Assembly (NCBI RefSeq): GCF_001425905.1
Contig: NZ_LMDY01000014.1
Location: 303,115-367,114 of the forward strand
From: Methylibium sp. Root1272
GTDB taxonomy: Bacteria > Pseudomonadota > Gammaproteobacteria > Burkholderiales > Burkholderiaceae_C
Reading direction: 5' to 3'
Length of the DNA: 64,000 bases
The notes beneath the pieces are model-generated. The model was not told the DNA's origin. It searched no databases and saw only the letters and a list, made by a program, of their open reading frames with translations. Shown here in pieces: positions 59,864-64,000 of this stretch. Numbering within the stretch: the first letter of the stretch is position 1; every line of letters begins with the position of its first letter. The translations under genes were made by a program, and so were the position numbers.

Positions 59864-60192
59864 GCGGCAGTTTGAGCGGCCTGGGCACCCGCATCGCGGA
59901 TCGTCGTGTCGAGACGAGGCTCGATGTGAGGCATGCCGTCGGGGAGGAAGGGTCCGTCGGAGGAAGCGACCGGGGCAGCTGCAAGCGCGGGCTCGTGCAC
60001 GGTGTCGCCGGCACGGCGCACCGGGCCGTAGCGGAACAAGCTCGATATCCGGGCAGGATACCAGCCGGCAACGGCCGTTCGGACGCCGCCGCCCGAGGAA
60101 AGTCGTGACACGGTGTAGGGTGCCGTCGGTGCTCTGCGGGCCCCGATGCGCGGCGCCTCGCTGCGGTGGATGACGATCACGGACGGCGACAT
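59860..60192 (-). CDS. Possible small ORF coupled to tolB
   Basis: A 110-codon frame (MSPSVIVIHRSEAPRIGARR at the start) fills most of the 424 bases between rng and tolB. Its stop overlaps the tolB ATG by four bases (ATGA), a common sign of real coupled genes. Codon third positions are mostly G/C. Against it, no ribosome site precedes its ATG, which is only 12 bases after a TACAAT -10 element. The protein is Pro/Ala/Arg-rich without recognisable domains. It may instead be the untranslated leader of tolB. Confidence 0.35.
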   Translation of the reverse strand: MSPSVIVIHRSEAPRIGARRAPTAPYTVSRLSSGGGVRTAVAGWYPARISSLFRYGPVRRAGDTVHEPALAAAPVASSDGPFLPDGMPHIEPRLDTTIRDAGAQAAQTAA

Positions 60193-60204
60193 GGTTCGGC
60201 CGGC

Positions 60205-60210
60205 ATTGTA
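60205..60210 (-). promoter_or_regulatory. Probable -10 element of the tolB-pal-cpoB-tcdA transcript
   Basis: TACAAT on the minus strand lies between rng and the small ORF. The best upstream -35-like hexamer (TTGTGG) is 21 bases away, which is longer than ideal, so the promoter is weakly supported. Confidence 0.4.
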
Positions 60211-60287
60211 GGGACACAAAAGCCGCAGTTCCCACAAGGCCCGCGGGCCGACTGCACTACTGCGCGCGGCGGGGCCGACGCGATCCG

Positions 60288-61760
60288 CTACAGCAGCACG
60301 ATGTCGTAAGCCTCTGGCGACAACCCCGGCTCGGTCTGCAGCGACACCGGCTTGCCGATGAAGTCGGACAGGCCGGCGAGGTGCTGGCTCTCCTCGTCGA
60401 GCAGCATCTCGACCACCGCGGCGCTGGCGACGACGCGGAATTCCTTCGGGTTGAACTGCCGCGCCTCGCGCAGGATCTCGCGCAGGATGTCGTAGCAGAC
60501 GCTGCGCGGCGTCTTCACCTGACCCTTGCCCTGGCAGGTAGGGCATGGCTCGCACAGCAGGTGGGCCAGCGATTCGCGGGTGCGCTTGCGCGTCATCTCC
60601 ACCAGGCCGAGCTGCGTGAAGCCGCTCACCGTGATCTTGGTGCGGTCGCGCGCGAGCTGCTTGCGCAGTTCGGCGAGCACCGCGCTCTGATGCTCCTCGC
60701 GCGCCATGTCGATGAAGTCGATGATGATGATGCCGCCCAGGTTGCGCAGCCGCAGCTGGCGGGCGATGGCGAGCGCCGCCTCGAGGTTGGTCTTGAAGAT
60801 CGTCTCGTCGAAGTTGCGCGCGCCGACATAGCCGCCGGTGTTGACATCGATCGTCGTCAGCGCCTCGGTCTGGTCGATGATGAGGTAGCCGCCGCTCTTC
60901 AGGTCGACACGCCGCGCCAGCGCACGCTCGATCTCCTGGTCGATGCCGAACAGGTCGAAGATCGGGCGCTCGCCGTGGTAATGCTCGAGCTTGGCCACCG
61001 AGCTCGGCATGTACTGCTCGCCGAACTCCTTCAGTGCCTCGTACTGCATGCGCGAGTCGATGCGCACCGCATGGGTCTGGTCGTGGGTCAGGTCGCGCAG
61101 CACGCGCTGCACCAGGTTCAGATCCAGGTGCAGCAGCGTGCCGGACGGCGCCTTGAAGGCGCGTTCGCGGATCGCCGTCCAGGTCTTGCGCAGGTAGGCG
61201 ATGTCCTCCGCCAGTTCGGCGTCCGTGGCCTCCTCCGCATTGGTGCGAAGAATGAAGCCGCCGCTGCTGCTGCCACCGTTGGGCGGCGCCACCAGCGCCT
61301 GCATGCGCGTACGCAGCTGCTCGCGCAGTTCGTGCGATCCGATCTTCTGGCTGATACCGATGCGGTCGTCCTGCGGCAGGAACACCAGCAGCCGCCCTGC
61401 GATGCTGATCTGCGTCGACAACCGGGCACCCTTGGTGCCAATCGAGTCCTTGATCACCTGCACCAGCAGCGCCTGGCCCTCGAACACCTGTCGCTCGATC
61501 GGCGCCGGCGGCGGGTTGTCGCGACCCGGCGCGTCCTCGCGGTGCAGGTCGGCCACGTGCAGGAACGCAGCCCGCTCCAGCCCGATGTCGATGAACGCGC
61601 TCTGCATGCCCGGCAACACCCGCACCACGCGGCCGGCGTAGATGTTGCCGACCAGCCCGCGCTCGAGCGTGCGCTCGAGGTGCAACTCCTGCACCGCGCC
61701 GTTCTCGATGACGGCGACGCGGGTCTCCTGGGGGGACCAGTTGATCAGGATGTCTTGCAT
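60288..61760 (-). CDS. rng: Ribonuclease G
   Basis: A 490-residue endoribonuclease for 16S rRNA 5' maturation and mRNA decay. It starts MQDILINWSPQETRVAVIEN, then an S1 domain (GNIYAGRVVRVLPGMQSAFI near residue 40). The DNase I-like catalytic core has LTTIDVNTGGYVGARNFDET near 305 and GGIIIIDFIDMAREEHQ near 345, with metal-binding Asp residues. The zinc-link CEPCPTCQGKG near 405 dimerises the enzyme. The length is typical of RNase G; the RNase E C-terminal scaffold is absent. It lies downstream of the PPTase gene. Confidence 0.95.
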   Translation of the reverse strand: MQDILINWSPQETRVAVIENGAVQELHLERTLERGLVGNIYAGRVVRVLPGMQSAFIDIGLERAAFLHVADLHREDAPGRDNPPPAPIERQVFEGQALLVQVIKDSIGTKGARLSTQISIAGRLLVFLPQDDRIGISQKIGSHELREQLRTRMQALVAPPNGGSSSGGFILRTNAEEATDAELAEDIAYLRKTWTAIRERAFKAPSGTLLHLDLNLVQRVLRDLTHDQTHAVRIDSRMQYEALKEFGEQYMPSSVAKLEHYHGERPIFDLFGIDQEIERALARRVDLKSGGYLIIDQTEALTTIDVNTGGYVGARNFDETIFKTNLEAALAIARQLRLRNLGGIIIIDFIDMAREEHQSAVLAELRKQLARDRTKITVSGFTQLGLVEMTRKRTRESLAHLLCEPCPTCQGKGQVKTPRSVCYDILREILREARQFNPKEFRVVASAAVVEMLLDEESQHLAGLSDFIGKPVSLQTEPGLSPEAYDIVLL

Positions 61761-61816
61761 GCAGGCGATGGTAGCTGGCGCGGCGACGCGGACCCTGTCG
61801 GTTTCTCCCCGGGGCG

Positions 61817-62572
61817 TCAATACCCGTTGCTGCGGACACGGCGCCACGCCGCGTCGTCGCACACACGCACGGGCCGCTCCGGCCCCGGATAAGCCACACA
61901 GCCGAGGTGCCGATCGTCGATCCCCAGATCGACGAAGTTCCAAGGCCCGGCAGGCTCCGCCGAGTTCCGGTCGTACAGCAACCGGACGCGACCATCGGCC
62001 GCCCGGCCGATGCTCACGAGTTCCGGCGAGCGACGCAGGCCCTCGCCGATCGCTTTCAGATAGGCCTCCTTGCGCACCCAGCACTGCACGAACTGGAAAG
62101 GACGACTTGCCGATGGACACTGCTCCAGCGCGGCGTGTTCTTCCGGCGCCAGTGCGGCGAGATAGTCGTCGATACCCCGCGAGATCCTCTCGTCGAGCTT
62201 TTCGACATCGATTCCCACGCTCACGCTGTCCGCGAACGCGTGGAGGATCCAATCGCCGGAATGGCTGCTGTTGAATGTCAGCGCCTGGCCCGCGTGGGCC
62301 AGGTGGAGCTTGCCCGATACGCCCGCCTCGATCGCCGTGCGGCCGCCACCGCTACCGAGGTAGTGCTTCAGCAGCATCTGCAGGCTGGCACGCCCTCCCT
62401 CGAATCGAAGGCGATCATCCAGCCGACGCAACCGCACCGCGCGCCTGAGCTCCTCCTTGTCGAGCAGATCGCGGTGCCAGGCATCGTCCGCAGCGGAGAA
62501 ATCGGCCGTGGCGACGCGCCACACGTCGATGCCGGCGAGCGGAAGGCGGCCAGAGGCGGAGAGGTGCGACAT
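61817..62572 (-). CDS. 4'-phosphopantetheinyl transferase (Sfp/AcpT type)
   Basis: A 251-residue enzyme that primes carrier proteins with the CoA arm. The Sfp-family motifs are VSVGIDVEKLDERISRG near residue 118 (Mg-binding Asp) and FVQCWVRKEAYLKAIGEGL near 165 (Lys and Glu). FNSSHSGDWILHAF near 100 fits motif P2 and its substrate His. The size is that of the broad-specificity Sfp group, not AcpS. It starts 32 bases after the NRPS stop on the same strand and most likely activates that NRPS. An ATG start at 62572 is used. Confidence 0.91.
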   Translation of the reverse strand: MSHLSASGRLPLAGIDVWRVATADFSAADDAWHRDLLDKEELRRAVRLRRLDDRLRFEGGRASLQMLLKHYLGSGGGRTAIEAGVSGKLHLAHAGQALTFNSSHSGDWILHAFADSVSVGIDVEKLDERISRGIDDYLAALAPEEHAALEQCPSASRPFQFVQCWVRKEAYLKAIGEGLRRSPELVSIGRAADGRVRLLYDRNSAEPAGPWNFVDLGIDDRHLGCVAYPGPERPVRVCDDAAWRRVRSNGY

Positions 62573-62604
62573 CAATGCACTCGGCCTACGGCGAGAACCT
62601 TCGA

Positions 62605-64000
62605 TCAGGCCCCTTGCACGCGCGTCTTGATCAACAGCGCGGCCAGCACGTCGGCGTGATCCGCATCCAGCATCTCCTTGTGGATGCAGTCCATCGATTC
62701 ACAATGGATCTCGCCGCGCACCAGCGGTCGCCACCCCATGTACAGATCGTCGATCTCCCCGATCTTCAGCTTGTCCTGCGTACTACGCACCAAGGTCAGC
62801 GAGCCTGGATAGATGACGGGCTCATAGGCTTCCGAAGCGTCGTACACGATGGCGGCGCTTCGCTTCTGCGCCTTGCCGATGCGCGTCTCGGCCAAGGTGC
62901 CGAGGTTCTCGAGCAGGTCGTGGCCCGAGCGCTTGAATATCGTGGTGCCGAACCAGCGAACATAGCGCGCGATGCCCGATGGGCCGAGTGTCGCGGCCCG
63001 TTTCAGGTAGAGCTGCAGCCGCACCGGCCAGGGGTGGCGACCCGGGAAACCGGGTCCGACGGTATCGAGCAGCACGAGCTGCTCGACCCGCTCGCCGGCG
63101 GCGCGCAGGCGCTGCGCCAGTTCGTAAACAAAGACCCCGCCCATGGAGTGTCCGGCCAGGCGGTAGGGCCCGTTGGATTGGACACGGCGCAGGTCGTCGA
63201 GCATGCGCTGCGCCATGTCGCCGAAGCTCCAGTGCTCGAGCGCCACCGGATCGAACGCCATCGGGTCCAGGACATACAGCGGCTGCGACGGGCCGAGCGC
63301 CCTCGACAGGGCATTGAACACCAGCAGCGAGCTGCCATAGCCCGAGACGAAGAACAGCGGCAGTTCGTCGCCATCGGCACGGATCGGAACCACACAGGTC
63401 GCCGGCGGCGCATCGGTGGTGCGGGCCAGCAGCTGCGTCAGCTGGCGCACCGTCGGCGCCTCGATGATCGACGCCAGCCGCAGCGGCTGATGGAACTGGC
63501 GCTCGACGCTTGCCAGCAGCTTGAGCGCCATCAGCGAGTGGCCACCGAGGTCGAAGAAGTCGTCGTCGATGCCGATCGGCGAGATGCTCAGAACCTCCTC
63601 CCAGATATCGACCATGCGCCGCTCGGCGTCATCGCGCGGCGCCGCGTAGGCGGCTTCGCGGTCGGCGGCCTGTGGTTCGGGCAGCGCCGCGCGATCGATC
63701 TTGCCGTTCGCGGTCAGCGGGAAGCTGTCGATGAAAGCGAACGCCGTGGGAATCATGTATCGAGGCAGCTTCTTCTCGAGCTCCGTGCGCAGATCCGCGA
63801 TCACCGGCGGCACGGCCGGGTCGGTCGGCACGAGGTAGGCGACCAGGCGGTCGTCGTTCGAGGCGTAGCTGCGGGCCAGCACGAGGCTCTCCCTGACGCC
63901 TGGGCAATCGTTGAGTGCACACTGGATCTCGTCGAGCTCGATGCGGAAGCCGCGCAGCTTGACCTGGTGATCCACCCGCCCCATGAACTCCAGCGTCCCC
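62605..64000 (-). CDS. Non-ribosomal peptide synthetase, C-terminal part (A-PCP-TE)
   Basis: The last 465 or so residues of an NRPS; the gene begins beyond the right edge. In order: the end of an adenylation domain with motif A8 (GRVDHQVKLRGFRIELDEIQ) and A10 (LTANGKIDRAALPEP); a carrier domain with IDDDFFDLGGHSLMALKLL, whose Ser takes the phosphopantetheine; and a type I thioesterase with YRLAGHSMGGVFVYELAQR and LLDTVGPGF. The thioesterase shows that this is the final module, releasing the product. Its substrate code lies outside the window, so no product can be named. Confidence 0.94.
   Translation of the reverse strand, partial: GTLEFMGRVDHQVKLRGFRIELDEIQCALNDCPGVRESLVLARSYASNDDRLVAYLVPTDPAVPPVIADLRTELEKKLPRYMIPTAFAFIDSFPLTANGKIDRAALPEPQAADREAAYAAPRDDAERRMVDIWEEVLSISPIGIDDDFFDLGGHSLMALKLLASVERQFHQPLRLASIIEAPTVRQLTQLLARTTDAPPATCVVPIRADGDELPLFFVSGYGSSLLVFNALSRALGPSQPLYVLDPMAFDPVALEHWSFGDMAQRMLDDLRRVQSNGPYRLAGHSMGGVFVYELAQRLRAAGERVEQLVLLDTVGPGFPGRHPWPVRLQLYLKRAATLGPSGIARYVRWFGTTIFKRSGHDLLENLGTLAETRIGKAQKRSAAIVYDASEAYEPVIYPGSLTLVRSTQDKLKIGEIDDLYMGWRPLVRGEIHCESMDCIHKEMLDADHADVLAALLIKTRVQGA

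Overview
This window looks like a chromosomal segment of a high-GC betaproteobacterium, probably Burkholderiales of the Rubrivivax/Leptothrix/Methylibium type. That assignment is inferred from gene order and protein character, not from a search. The clearest marker is the order rpsO-pnp-quinone oxidoreductase-tpiA at the left edge. H-NS with a TWSGRG-type C-terminus, a small Trp-rich protein and GC-rich palindromic repeats also fit. Most of the window is housekeeping DNA with short intergenic gaps. No insertion sequence, prophage, CRISPR array or rRNA operon was seen.

Layout. 0-7 kb: tpiA (cut by the edge), quinone oxidoreductase, pnp and rpsO, with an RNA hairpin in the pnp leader, then an aminotransferase, Hsp20 and TsaD. 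7-11.5 kb: a nitrate/nitrite uptake locus (small HTH-like protein, NasT-type ANTAR regulator, nrtA, nrtB, nrtC). Between nasT and nrtA lie a sigma-54 promoter, two hexaloop hairpins of the ANTAR-target type and an intrinsic terminator. A second sigma-54-like promoter after nrtC runs straight into a terminator with no gene between. 11.5-22 kb: lgt, a LysR regulator divergent from ilvD, a Trp-rich membrane protein, cytochrome c, acs, YqhA-like and DUF2062 membrane proteins, class I fumarase, a CWC protein and a di-heme cytochrome c. 22-28 kb: an egtB-egtD-DUF427 operon (ergothioneine), tRNA-Arg, a hybrid histidine kinase, a secreted metallo-beta-lactamase-fold hydrolase and tRNA-Pro.

28.5-39 kb: hrpA, whose reading frame carries three in-frame GC-rich palindromic segments, then argA, yggX, an iron-binding protein, an H-NS-family protein, DUF808, a ferredoxin and a VapBC pair whose promoter sits inside an inverted repeat. 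39-52.5 kb: acnB and acnA flank a leftward operon of a probable Tat-exported ATP-dependent DNA ligase, sbcB, panE and a FUSC transporter. A run of small stress or envelope genes follows. 52.8-56 kb: a ferritin-like PA2169-family protein, a zinc-ribbon protein, a Baeyer-Villiger-type monooxygenase and a 2H phosphoesterase.

56-64 kb: two tRNA-Lys genes with their own promoter, then a leftward block tcdA-cpoB-pal-tolB-(small ORF)-rng-PPTase-NRPS. The tol/pal genes are present without tolQ, tolR or tolA next to them. The right edge cuts an NRPS gene whose adenylation C-terminus, carrier and thioesterase domains are visible, with its likely phosphopantetheinyl transferase just downstream. This is the most clearly accessory part of the window.
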